Both the position numbers and the translations under genes were made by a program. From Peptococcaceae bacterium (GTDB lineage Bacteria; Bacillota; Desulfitobacteriia; Desulfitobacteriales; Syntrophobotulaceae), in assembly GCA_012523535.1 (NCBI GenBank), contig JAAYII010000268.1:1-5529 (forward strand): a stretch of DNA of 5,529 bases, given 5' to 3'. The first letter of the stretch is position 1. Each line of letters opens with the position of its first letter. The notes under the pieces were generated by a model that was not told the DNA's origin, ran no database searches, and was given only the letters and a program-made list of their open reading frames with translations. Positions 1-5,529 of the stretch are shown one piece after another.

Positions 1-2
1 CT

Positions 3-95
3 TCCATTAAGCAGTATTTCCAAAAATTTGACCGCCTGCCGCAAGAAATGAAAGATCAGCTTAAAGCTTTAGACCAGCGCATTTTGGCTTACTAA
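3..95 (+). CDS. C-terminal end of an unrecognised protein (5' truncated)
   Basis: Reading frame 3 is open from the window edge and ends at TAA (93-95), leaving 30 residues that end in LDQRILAY. The other two forward frames hit stops (TAA at 8-10 in frame 2, TGA at 49-51 in frame 1), so this is the only frame that can carry a gene up to the hairpin just downstream. The tail is charged and helix-prone, with many Lys, Gln, Asp and Leu residues and two aromatics (Tyr, Phe) near its start, as expected of a C-terminal amphipathic helix. I do not recognise the family. The hairpin nine bases after the stop fits the end of a real transcription unit. Confidence 0.6.
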   Translation, partial: SIKQYFQKFDRLPQEMKDQLKALDQRILAY

Positions 96-103
96 TGGAA
101 TAG

Positions 104-129
104 AAGGCTCCCTGAAAGCAGGGAGCCTT
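104..129 (+). terminator. Perfect 11-bp hairpin, probable shared terminator between convergent genes
   Basis: AAGGCTCCCTG (104-114) pairs perfectly with CAGGGAGCCTT (119-129) around an AAAG loop. It lies 8 bases after the plus-strand stop at 95 and 10 bases beyond the minus-strand stop at 140. The plus-strand 3' side is TTATTATTAGATTT, a broken T tract, so termination of the plus-strand gene is the better-supported role. The minus-strand side (CTATTCCATT) is less T-rich, so termination of the radical SAM gene there is plausible but weaker. Confidence 0.8.
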
Positions 130-139
130 ATTATTAGAT

Positions 140-1621
140 TTAAGTTTTATCAAAAATTTTTCTAAAATGAAACCCGTAAATCGATAAGGTTACGGCTAAG
201 GGGAATAGTTTAGGGCGTTTAAACAAGGACCACAGGATTAATTTCCAGAAATAAAACCTTTCCGGTCCCAGTAAGCCTAAATGGATAATTGATTTTAACA
301 GGGCTTTGAGGTGACAAAATCTTAGTTTTTTTGTAGCCATAAACTCTGCCGGTTTATATTCATTTAAGAACTTGAATACCCGTTCGTAATATTTGGGCGG
401 GGAATAAATTGTTTGTACGATCTGTTGATATCCCTTAAACAGCAAATTTTTATCCATTTTAGGAATAAAGTTGATGGAAAAGTCAGTATTGTTCCCCGAA
501 AAGCTTTCAATCAGACGCCCCTCTGCAGCCAGACGTCGATATAGCTTTGTTCCTTTGGGGGCGTTTAATAATCCGACCATGGCTGTAACAATTCCGCTTT
601 CCTGGATAAAGTGAATCATTTTTTCAAAAATAGTGGCATTATCATGGTCAAAGCCGACAATAAATCCTCCCTGAACCTGCAGCCCGAAACTATGGATCTT
701 TTTAACACATTTAATAAGGTCACGGTTTTTATTCTGTAGTTTATTGCATTCCAGCAAGCTTTCCTCGTTAGTTGTTTCAATCCCAATAAAAACGGTATTA
801 AACCCGGCTTTTACCATCATCTGCATTAATTCTTCGTCATCGGCCAAGTTAATTGAAGCTTCCGTAAAAAAGTAAAAGGGATATTTTTTGTCTTTCATCC
901 AAGCAATAAGAGCAGGTAAAACATCTTGCTTTAACTTTTTCTTATTGCCGATAAAATTATCATCAACCAGGAATACCCCCCCTCGCCAGCCGGCGTTATA
1001 CAAAGAGTCAAGTTCCTTAAGCAGTTGAACAGAATCTTTGGTCCGGGGTATATGTCCATAGAGAGTTGTTATGCTGCAAAATTCACAGTTAAAAGGACAG
1101 CCGCGTGAATACTGGATGTTCATTGTGGCGTATTTGCGGAAATCGATAAGATTCCATAACGGTATCGGTGTTGACCGTAAATCAGCCCATTCTTGTGTGC
1201 TGTAAATATGTTTGGCCTGCCCCTTTTCCAAATCACGTAAAAAAACCGGTATAGTAAGTTCGCCCTCATTAAGTAAAAGATAATCCACATCGTCAAATTC
1301 TTCATATTCCGACGTAAAAAGAGGACCTCCGGCAATCACTTGACGACCAAGTTTATGGCAGCGGTCGATGACTGTCCGAACGGATTGTCGTTGAACAGCC
1401 ATGGCGCTGATTAACACATAATCGGCCCACAATATATCTTTGTCTTTTAATCGGGTTACATTCATATCAATCAGGCGCTTTTCATAATACTCAGGAAATA
1501 AAGCCGCCACAGTAAGAAGCCCCAGCGGTGGATAGGCCGCTTTTTTGGCCACAAACTTTAAAGCATATTGAAATCCCCAATAGGTAATGGGTATTTCCGG
1601 ATAGACAAATAAGATTTTCAT
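140..1621 (-). CDS. B12-binding-type radical SAM protein with DUF4070 C-terminal domain (HpnP-like family)
   Basis: This 493-residue protein is a probable cytoplasmic or membrane-associated radical SAM enzyme. Residues 1-135 resemble a cobalamin-binding Rossmann domain (MKILFVYPEIP start, YPPLGLLTVAA, IDMN, AGGP at 97-100, NEGE at 118-121). The radical SAM core follows, with the [4Fe-4S] ligands C175, C179 and C182 in CPFNCEFC, then VDDNFIGN (219-226), FTEASINLADD (252-262) and FIGIET (278-283). The C-terminal part (about 320-493) matches DUF4070 by its LLNAPKGTKLYRRL and YSPPKYYER stretches, and ends in a basic, hydrophobic tail. Relatives include HpnP, the hopanoid C-2 methylase, so a methyltransfer role on a lipid-like substrate is possible. 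No hopanoid gene lies in the window and the exact substrate cannot be assigned. The classical cobalamin DxHxxG motif is not visible (DMN occurs at that place). I chose ATG at 1621 over the TTG one codon upstream because of ribosome binding site spacing. Confidence 0.88.
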   Translation of the reverse strand: MKILFVYPEIPITYWGFQYALKFVAKKAAYPPLGLLTVAALFPEYYEKRLIDMNVTRLKDKDILWADYVLISAMAVQRQSVRTVIDRCHKLGRQVIAGGPLFTSEYEEFDDVDYLLLNEGELTIPVFLRDLEKGQAKHIYSTQEWADLRSTPIPLWNLIDFRKYATMNIQYSRGCPFNCEFCSITTLYGHIPRTKDSVQLLKELDSLYNAGWRGGVFLVDDNFIGNKKKLKQDVLPALIAWMKDKKYPFYFFTEASINLADDEELMQMMVKAGFNTVFIGIETTNEESLLECNKLQNKNRDLIKCVKKIHSFGLQVQGGFIVGFDHDNATIFEKMIHFIQESGIVTAMVGLLNAPKGTKLYRRLAAEGRLIESFSGNNTDFSINFIPKMDKNLLFKGYQQIVQTIYSPPKYYERVFKFLNEYKPAEFMATKKLRFCHLKALLKSIIHLGLLGPERFYFWKLILWSLFKRPKLFPLAVTLSIYGFHFRKIFDKT

Positions 1622-1628
1622 CAATAAT

Positions 1629-1635
1629 CTCCTTT
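1629..1635 (-). promoter_or_regulatory. Ribosome binding site deciding the radical SAM start
   Basis: Read on the minus strand this is AAAGGAG. It lies 7 bases before ATG at 1621 but only 4 before the in-frame TTG at 1624, so ATG is the likelier start and the protein is 493 rather than 494 residues. Confidence 0.75.
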
Positions 1636-1736
1636 GGTCGCTAGAGTATAGGTGCTATTGCCTAAGTTTTATTTTATGTAAAGAATTGCCCTTTATTCTT
1701 AACTGAGTAAAAATCTAGATATTATGGAAAATTTAA

Positions 1737-1769
1737 GGCTGACAGGATTTTGCTTTGAACCTGTCAGCC
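1737..1769 (-). terminator. Hairpin terminator after the nitroreductase gene
   Basis: GGCTGACAGG (1737-1746) and CCTGTCAGCC (1760-1769) form a perfect 10-bp stem with a 13-base loop, 56 bases beyond the nitroreductase stop. On the minus strand the stem is followed by TTAAATTTTCC, a moderately T-rich run. On the plus strand the following bases are not T-rich, so the minus-strand orientation is preferred. It separates the nitroreductase from the radical SAM gene downstream, though partial read-through is possible. Confidence 0.75.
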
Positions 1770-1825
1770 ATAAGCAATTAGTTTATTGAATCAATCCAGA
1801 AATTAGATATTTTTATTTTTATAAT

Positions 1826-2347
1826 CTATTTAACAAAATTAACAACGTTTTTGTTTCTCTCTACCGGCGGCTGGGAAGGATCAGCATCATAGCCTAAAAT
1901 CATACAAGCCACACTTCTATAGCCTTCGGGTATCCCCAATACTTTTTTCACTTGGGGATTGCTTTCTATATATCTGGTCGGAGTTACAATAAAACGCGAG
2001 CCAAGCCCTAAAGAGGTTGCTGCAATAAGCATATTTTCTATTGCAACGGCACAGTCCATATCGGCATGGGGAATATCGACTGGTGCGGAGGCAATTATCA
2101 ACGTTGGTGCGCCGTATAAAGGAACATAATCAGGTGCCGCATTCATTAAAGTATGAACGCCATCGTTGATTTCTTTGAGCAATTCTTTGTTCTGAACTAC
2201 GGTAAAATGTCTGGCTTGCAAATTGCGTCCTGAAGGTGCGGCAATACCGGCTTCCAGGATAACTTGTAAGTCACTGTCGCTTACTTGTTGATCTGTATAT
2301 TTTTTTACTCCTTTTCTTTTTAAAATGGTTTCAATAGTTTGATTCAT
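1826..2347 (-). CDS. Nitroreductase-family FMN-dependent oxidoreductase
   Basis: This 173-residue protein has the nitroreductase fold signature. An N-terminal RKGVKKY (11-17) stands in the place of the usual RRSVRxF phosphate/FMN-binding motif. It is followed by the canonical AxxAPSGRNLQARHF segment (about 33-48), the helix DCAVAIENMLIAATSLGLGS (98-117) and a C-terminal GYRSVACMILGY (142-153) typical of the family. Members are soluble flavoproteins using NAD(P)H to reduce nitro compounds, quinones, enones or other acceptors; the physiological substrate cannot be read from sequence. The length is at the short end of the family but all expected blocks are present, so it appears intact. The start ATG (2347-2345) follows AAGGTGG with a 6-base spacer, and the stop is TAG. 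It is divergent from the transporter operon and has its own terminator, so it is probably transcribed alone. Confidence 0.92.
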   Translation of the reverse strand: MNQTIETILKRKGVKKYTDQQVSDSDLQVILEAGIAAPSGRNLQARHFTVVQNKELLKEINDGVHTLMNAAPDYVPLYGAPTLIIASAPVDIPHADMDCAVAIENMLIAATSLGLGSRFIVTPTRYIESNPQVKKVLGIPEGYRSVACMILGYDADPSQPPVERNKNVVNFVK

Positions 2348-2369
2348 TGATTTCCACCTTCCTAATTAT

Positions 2370-2394
2370 AAGCTATCCAAATCTATTATAGCTT
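2370..2394. promoter_or_regulatory. Inverted repeat over the nitroreductase -10 box, candidate operator
   Basis: AAGCTAT (2370-2376) and ATAGCTT (2388-2394) are perfect 7-base arms separated by 11 bases, giving a centre-to-centre spacing of 18 bases, close to two DNA turns. The right arm overlaps the predicted minus-strand -10 hexamer (2385-2390). This is the geometry of a dimeric repressor site, but short AT-rich palindromes also arise by chance, and no regulator gene is in the window. Confidence 0.35.
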
Positions 2395-2412
2395 TTATTT
2401 TAAAATTTTCCA
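2385..2412 (-). promoter_or_regulatory. Predicted sigma-A-type promoter for the nitroreductase
   Basis: On the minus strand a perfect TATAAT (2390-2385) lies 16 bases after TGGAAA (2412-2407), which matches four of six bases of TTGACA. Transcription would begin near 2378, giving a leader of about 30 bases with the ribosome binding site at 2354-2360. The spacing and the perfect -10 make it reasonable; the -35 is weak. Confidence 0.45.
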
Positions 2413-2483
2413 GGACAATCCAGATATGCAAAATAGTATATTTATGTCGAGATACAAGTAAATGTTATTACAGTGAAATGTTG

Positions 2484-2492
2484 TGGTATGAT
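2484..2492 (+). promoter_or_regulatory. Predicted extended -10 promoter for the transporter operon
   Basis: TGGTATGAT combines the TGn extension with TATGAT, which matches five of six bases of the TATAAT consensus. No good -35 is seen 16-18 bases upstream, as is common for extended -10 promoters. Transcription would begin near 2499, about 41 bases before the transporter ATG. Confidence 0.4.
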
Positions 2493-2499
2493 AAATATA

Positions 2500-2513
2500 T
2501 ATAAGCACTTATA
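2500..2513. promoter_or_regulatory. 14-bp palindrome at the predicted transporter start site
   Basis: TATAAG-CA-CTTATA has perfect 6-base arms around a 2-base centre and falls just downstream of the predicted extended -10 and across the expected start of transcription. This position would suit a repressor operator. The surrounding DNA is very AT-rich, so chance is a real alternative. Confidence 0.35.
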
Positions 2514-2539
2514 AATAATATCAAGATTTGGAGTAAATA

Positions 2540-3490
2540 ATGAAAAAGGGTTACATTTATATTATCGTTACAGCTGTTCTGTTTAGTTCCATGGAAATTG
2601 CTTTAAAAATGGTAGCGCCTGATTTCAATCCAGTCCAATTAACTTTCGGCCGTTTTTTTGTTGGTGCTTTAATCCTATTACCACTAGCCCACAAAAATCT
2701 TCATAGCAGAAATAAGTTCCTCAATTCCGGTGACATAAAATTTTTTGTTCTTACTGGTTTTATTTGCGTAGTTGTCAGCATGACATTTTTCCAGTTGTCT
2801 ATCTTGTACTGCCAAGCATCTATAGTTGCTATTTTATTTAGCTGTAACCCTGTGTTTGTTGTCCCTTTGGCCTTTTTCATCCTTAATGAAAAAGTAACCA
2901 AACTCAATATCATTTCCTTAATTGTATGCATGGTAGGTATGACTTTTATTCTTAATCCTTTTCAATTTGAAGCCGGTGATAACCGGCCAATAGGAATCTT
3001 TTTTATTATAATTGCGGCCGTAACATTTGCTTTATACAGTGTTATCGGTAAATCGAGAAGCAAACAATTTGGAGGGCTTGTGACCACGGCTTACAGTTTT
3101 TTGTTTGGCAGTCTGGAGATGCTTATTTTAATTCTCCTGTCCCATATAAATATTGTAGCGAATAAACTGCAAACCATCGGCTTGGATATTTTCGCTGAAG
3201 TGCCACTTTGGCAAGGGATTACCTGGCAGACTTTGCCTTATGTAATTTATATCAGTATTTTTGTAACCGGTTTGGGTTATACGTGCTACTTTCTAGCCAT
3301 GGAAAAGACATCGGCCGTAACGGCTTCAGTTGTATTCTTTATAAAACCTGCTTTGGCTCCGGTCTTGGCTTACTTTTTGATCCAGGAATCAATTAAACTC
3401 AATACTTTAGCCGGAATCATTTTTATTCTTGCCGGCTCAAGCATAACTTTTATAGCCAACAGCCGCAATTCAAAACAGCAATGCAATTAA
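2540..3490 (+). CDS. EamA/DMT-family transporter, ten membrane segments
   Basis: This 316-residue inner-membrane protein consists of two tandem EamA repeats (about 4-139 and 150-306), each with five hydrophobic segments. Approximate segments are 4-22, 33-50, 67-88, 92-115, 122-139, 150-169, 180-202, 231-252, 260-283 and 287-306. Each repeat carries the family's proline-containing signature near its end: NPVFVVPLAFFILNEKV (103-119) and KPALAPVLAYFLIQESI (269-285). The acidic residue after the fourth helix of each half (E117, E283) is typical. Family members export amino acids, nucleosides or other small metabolites, or act as permeases; the substrate here is unknown. The ATG follows GGAG (2530-2533) at a 6-base spacing. 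It is the first gene of a tightly spaced plus-strand cluster and is divergent from the nitroreductase, with candidate promoter and operator elements between them. Confidence 0.93.
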   Translation: MKKGYIYIIVTAVLFSSMEIALKMVAPDFNPVQLTFGRFFVGALILLPLAHKNLHSRNKFLNSGDIKFFVLTGFICVVVSMTFFQLSILYCQASIVAILFSCNPVFVVPLAFFILNEKVTKLNIISLIVCMVGMTFILNPFQFEAGDNRPIGIFFIIIAAVTFALYSVIGKSRSKQFGGLVTTAYSFLFGSLEMLILILLSHINIVANKLQTIGLDIFAEVPLWQGITWQTLPYVIYISIFVTGLGYTCYFLAMEKTSAVTASVVFFIKPALAPVLAYFLIQESIKLNTLAGIIFILAGSSITFIANSRNSKQQCN

Positions 3491-3494
3491 AAAA

Positions 3495-3499
3495 AGGGG
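3495..3499 (+). promoter_or_regulatory. Ribosome binding site deciding the thioesterase start
   Basis: AGGGG lies 8 bases before ATG at 3508. An in-frame ATG at 3481 overlaps the transporter's last codons and lacks a purine-rich site at proper distance, and it would place this AGGGG inside the coding region. The 3508 start is therefore preferred. Confidence 0.7.
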
Positions 3500-3507
3500 T
3501 ATCTAAC

Positions 3508-3990
3508 ATGGTCAGCAAAAAAGTTTCCGATTCGCAAGTAGTTATGTCCAGTGTTATGTTGCCTCAGCATGCCAATACTTCCGGCAACGTTCATGGCGGT
3601 GAAATCATGAAACTTATGGACAGTACTGCCGCAGTGGTGGCCAGACGCCATGCCCGTTGCAATGTGGTAACCGCTAGAGTAGATGAATTAAGGTTTCTTC
3701 ATCCTTGTCATATAGGCGATGTCGTTACTTGCTACGGCAAATTAACTTTTGTAGGCAGAAGTTCCATGGATGTTTTAGTCACAGTAACCGTAGCAGATCT
3801 CAAGAAAGACGAGCCGCCTAAAATTGCTTTAACCGCTTATTTTACCTTAGTTGCCCTAGATGAACATGGCAAACCGCAGGAAGTCCCTTCTTTGGATATT
3901 CAAACCGAAGAAGAATTGCGCTTGTTCAAGGAAGGGGAAAAACGCTATTTAGCTCATAAAAACCAGCGTCAGCAGTTAATACAAAGGTAA
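3508..3990 (+). CDS. Acyl-CoA thioesterase, hotdog fold (YciA/YkhA-like)
   Basis: This 160-residue cytoplasmic protein hydrolyses acyl-CoA thioesters to free acid and CoA. Residues about 8-120 form a single hotdog domain: a first strand (VVMSSVMLPQHAN), then GNVHGGEIMKLMDSTAAVVARRHA (26-49), where the HGG loop precedes the long central helix. N27 and D38 are at places where this family carries catalytic or substrate-positioning residues. Then come the strands VVTARVDELRFLHPCHIGDVVT (53-74), KLTFVGRSSMDVLVTV and IALTAYFTLVALD. A charged C-terminal tail (131-160, EEELRLFKEGEKRYLAHKNQR) resembles the helix of YkhA-type homologues. Acyl chain preference is not readable. It begins 17 bases after the transporter stop and so is probably co-transcribed with it. 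An alternative ATG at 3481 would add nine residues and overlap the transporter by 10 bases. Confidence 0.92.
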   Translation: MVSKKVSDSQVVMSSVMLPQHANTSGNVHGGEIMKLMDSTAAVVARRHARCNVVTARVDELRFLHPCHIGDVVTCYGKLTFVGRSSMDVLVTVTVADLKKDEPPKIALTAYFTLVALDEHGKPQEVPSLDIQTEEELRLFKEGEKRYLAHKNQRQQLIQR

Positions 3991-4006
3991 GTCCAGGGGG
4001 GAGATT

Positions 4007-4375
4007 ATGAGATCTCCGATAATTAAATACCTTTTGATTGCTGCCGGTTCCCTGGCACTTTTTCTGGGGGCTTTAGGAATATTTATTCCTGTCTTGCCCA
4101 CAACACCATTTTTATTATTGGCTTCTTTTTGTTACTTGCGAAGCTCACAACGTTTATATAATTGGTTGATCAACCATCATCTTCTTGGCCCTTATATTTA
4201 TAATTACACAAAGCATAAGGCAATTAAGAAATCAATCCGAACTAAAATACTTGTTTTTTTATGGGGCACAATGGTTATTTCTATAATTGTAGTGGATAAA
4301 ATTTATTTAACCCTATTGCTGATTGTTATCGGTATTGGAGTAAGTTTTCACTTGTTAAGACTGAATTCATATTAA
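4007..4375 (+). CDS. YbaN family (DUF454) inner-membrane protein
   Basis: This 122-residue membrane protein matches the DUF454/YbaN family by its hallmark segment GALGIFIPVLPTTPFLLLAS (21-40), followed by FCYLRSSQRLYNWL (41-54) and a LLGPYIYNY motif (59-67). Hydrophobic segments lie at about 6-28 and 30-44 (the two separated by the PVLPTTP turn), 80-96 and 99-116. A basic loop (KHKAIKKSIRTK, 69-80) probably faces the cytoplasm. The length is typical for the family. No biochemical role is established for it to my knowledge, and I do not assign one. The ATG follows a G-rich run, AGGGGGGAG (3995-4003), 3 to 6 bases away. The gene starts 16 bases after the thioesterase stop and ends 16 bases before the TldD gene, which supports an operon. 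Confidence 0.92.
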   Translation: MRSPIIKYLLIAAGSLALFLGALGIFIPVLPTTPFLLLASFCYLRSSQRLYNWLINHHLLGPYIYNYTKHKAIKKSIRTKILVFLWGTMVISIIVVDKIYLTLLLIVIGIGVSFHLLRLNSY

Positions 4376-4377
4376 AA

Positions 4378-4383
4378 CGGAGG
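4378..4383 (+). promoter_or_regulatory. Strong ribosome binding site of the TldD gene
   Basis: CGGAGG lies 8 bases before ATG at 4392 and only 2 bases after the DUF454 stop. It fixes the TldD start, since there is no other close in-frame start with such a site. Confidence 0.75.
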
Positions 4384-4391
4384 AATAATAA

Positions 4392-5529
4392 ATGTATTGT
4401 TTTCCTAAGGATCTTTATACGGATGTACGGATTGAAAAAATAAATCGTACTAATATTACTCTGGAGAATTTCGAACTTAAACAGAATAAAACCAGGACGG
4501 ACGAAGGGGCAATGATCCGTATTTTTGACGGCAAGCGCTGGTATTATTGTGCTACTACCGATTTAAATAATTTACAGACGGAAATAGATCGTCTGGCAGG
4601 GCTGGCTTCTCCCAATCCCAATATTAAACGGCATCCCATCGTTCAAAAGCTGGAAATTAATAAAGAACGTTGTCTGAAATACTCAGACAAAAACAATATA
4701 GCAACCGTTGGTGACCGACTTAAGCTTGATGTTCTCAATTCCTACGTTCCAATATTTAAACAGTGCCAAAAGATCAAATTGTCCAGGATGTATTATATAG
4801 ACAAATACGTTACCAAACGGATAATTTCCAGTATCGGTACAGATGTTACTTTCGATAGCCAGAGCTGTTGTTTGGCTTTTCGTTACAAGCTACAAGAGAA
4901 TAATATACCCTTTCAAGGATCGGAAGATATCTATGCTATTACGTTCGATGAACTTTACGGTCACCAGGATAAAATATATCAAACCCTGCAGAAAGACTTG
5001 GCTTATTGTCAGAAGGCAGTTCCTGTTGTTCCGGGGACTTATACCTGTCTATTTTCGCCTCTTGCCACCGGTGTCTTTGCCCATGAAAGTTTTGGTCACA
5101 AAAGTGAGGCCGATTTTATGGTCGGAGATGAGACTATGAAAAATGAATGGCCTGTCGGCAAAAAAGTGGGGTCAGAAATGCTTAATATTATTGACAGCGG
5201 TTTAATTGAAGGGGCGGGTTATGTTCCCTTTGATGACGAAGGCTGCAAAGCCAAAATTAATTATTTAATCAAAGATGGTATCTTAACCGGTCGGTTACAC
5301 AGTTCCTCAACCGCAGCTTTGTTAGAAGAAACTCCTACCGGTAACGCCCGGGCACTTAATTTTGAGTATGAGCCTATTGTGCGCATGACCACAACTTATA
5401 TTGACAAGGGATCTCAGTCTAAAGAAGAACTACTGGACGGAATAAAAGAAGGCATTTATATCGATACCCTTAATCATGGTTCGGGCATGACAACCTTTAC
5501 TATTGCTCCTCGACGAGCTTATATGATAC
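4392..5529 (+). CDS. tldD: TldD/PmbA-family zinc metalloprotease, 3' truncated by the window edge
   Basis: The frame is open from ATG 4392 to the window end, giving 379 residues of a protein that usually has about 450-480; the loss is a window-edge effect, not a break. The N-terminal part (YTDVRIEKINRTNITLENFEL, then EGAMIRIFDGKRWYYCATTDL, 38-58) matches the TldD N-terminal domain. The zinc motif HExxxH is HESFGH, with H231, E232 and H236. The family has a further metal-ligand cysteine near the C-terminus, which would lie beyond the window. GSEMLNIIDSG (260-270), YVPFDDEGC (277-285) and HSSSTAALLEETPTGNAR (303-320) are typical of the core fold. TldD usually pairs with TldE (PmbA) as a cytoplasmic heterodimer that degrades unfolded or leader peptides, including those of some modified peptides and CcdA. 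The partner gene is not in the window and could follow downstream. It is the fourth gene in the transporter cluster. The symbol rests on family membership, and the subgroup could also be a stand-alone TldD-related peptidase. Confidence 0.9.
   Translation, partial: MYCFPKDLYTDVRIEKINRTNITLENFELKQNKTRTDEGAMIRIFDGKRWYYCATTDLNNLQTEIDRLAGLASPNPNIKRHPIVQKLEINKERCLKYSDKNNIATVGDRLKLDVLNSYVPIFKQCQKIKLSRMYYIDKYVTKRIISSIGTDVTFDSQSCCLAFRYKLQENNIPFQGSEDIYAITFDELYGHQDKIYQTLQKDLAYCQKAVPVVPGTYTCLFSPLATGVFAHESFGHKSEADFMVGDETMKNEWPVGKKVGSEMLNIIDSGLIEGAGYVPFDDEGCKAKINYLIKDGILTGRLHSSSTAALLEETPTGNARALNFEYEPIVRMTTTYIDKGSQSKEELLDGIKEGIYIDTLNHGSGMTTFTIAPRRAYMI

Noticed and set aside
1120..1335. Open frame of 71 codons on the minus strand
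   Set aside because: It is inside the radical SAM gene in another frame and shows no recognisable motif; the surrounding gene is clearly supported.
140..1621. Naming the radical SAM protein HpnP (hopanoid C-2 methylase)
   Set aside because: The DUF4070 architecture is shared, but no hopanoid biosynthesis gene is near and the family is functionally broad, so only a family-level call is justified.
1640..1736. Promoter for the radical SAM gene
   Set aside because: TTTACA and TATACT boxes can be found on the minus strand, but they are 26 bases apart, so no convincing -35/-10 pair is present.
2395..2483. Riboswitch or small RNA in the divergent intergenic region
   Set aside because: The stretch is AT-rich with no long paired stems and no conserved riboswitch core that I can recognise.
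2701..2931. Open frame of 76 codons opposite the transporter gene
   Set aside because: It is antisense to a well-supported membrane protein gene and shows no domain or start signal.
3208..3396. Open frame of 62 codons on the plus strand
   Set aside because: It is a shifted frame within the transporter gene and has no supporting features.
4843..5139. Open frame of 98 codons on the plus strand
   Set aside because: It lies entirely inside the TldD gene in another frame, has an Arg/Leu/Val-rich composition typical of an out-of-frame translation, and has no ribosome binding site.

Overview
The window looks like chromosomal DNA from a low-to-moderate-GC, anaerobic-type Firmicute. The ribosome binding sites are purine-rich and strong, the genes are tightly packed, and the set includes a cobalamin-binding-type radical SAM enzyme, a small nitroreductase and a TldD-type peptidase. 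A Negativicutes (Sporomusa/Pelosinus-like) or Clostridia source is my inference from general resemblance; no rRNA or other marker gene is present to settle it.

Layout: (1) 3-95 is the last 30 codons of an unrecognised plus-strand gene, followed by a perfect 11-bp hairpin (104-129). (2) On the minus strand, converging on that hairpin, lies a B12-binding-type/radical SAM/DUF4070 protein (140-1621). Upstream of it, also on the minus strand, is a compact nitroreductase (1826-2347) with its own hairpin terminator (1737-1769). (3) A 192-bp divergent intergenic region (2348-2539) holds candidate promoters in both directions, each overlapped by an inverted repeat. (4) A plus-strand cluster follows with gaps of only 16-17 bp: an EamA/DMT transporter (2540-3490), a hotdog acyl-CoA thioesterase (3508-3990), a YbaN/DUF454 inner-membrane protein (4007-4375) and a TldD-family metalloprotease (4392 to the window edge, truncated). 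This has the form of one operon.

Functionally the plus-strand genes are a mix: metabolite export, acyl-CoA hydrolysis, an uncharacterised membrane protein and a peptide-processing protease. No single pathway links them from sequence alone. The minus-strand pair (nitroreductase and radical SAM) is probably not one tight operon, because a strong hairpin separates them.

No mobile element, CRISPR array, tRNA, rRNA or recognisable riboswitch was seen, and no stretch over 300 bases lacks a gene. I did not find a convincing new multi-gene system. The points most worth following are the orphan HpnP-like radical SAM enzyme, the palindromes in the divergent promoter region, and the TldD gene in a transporter/thioesterase operon.
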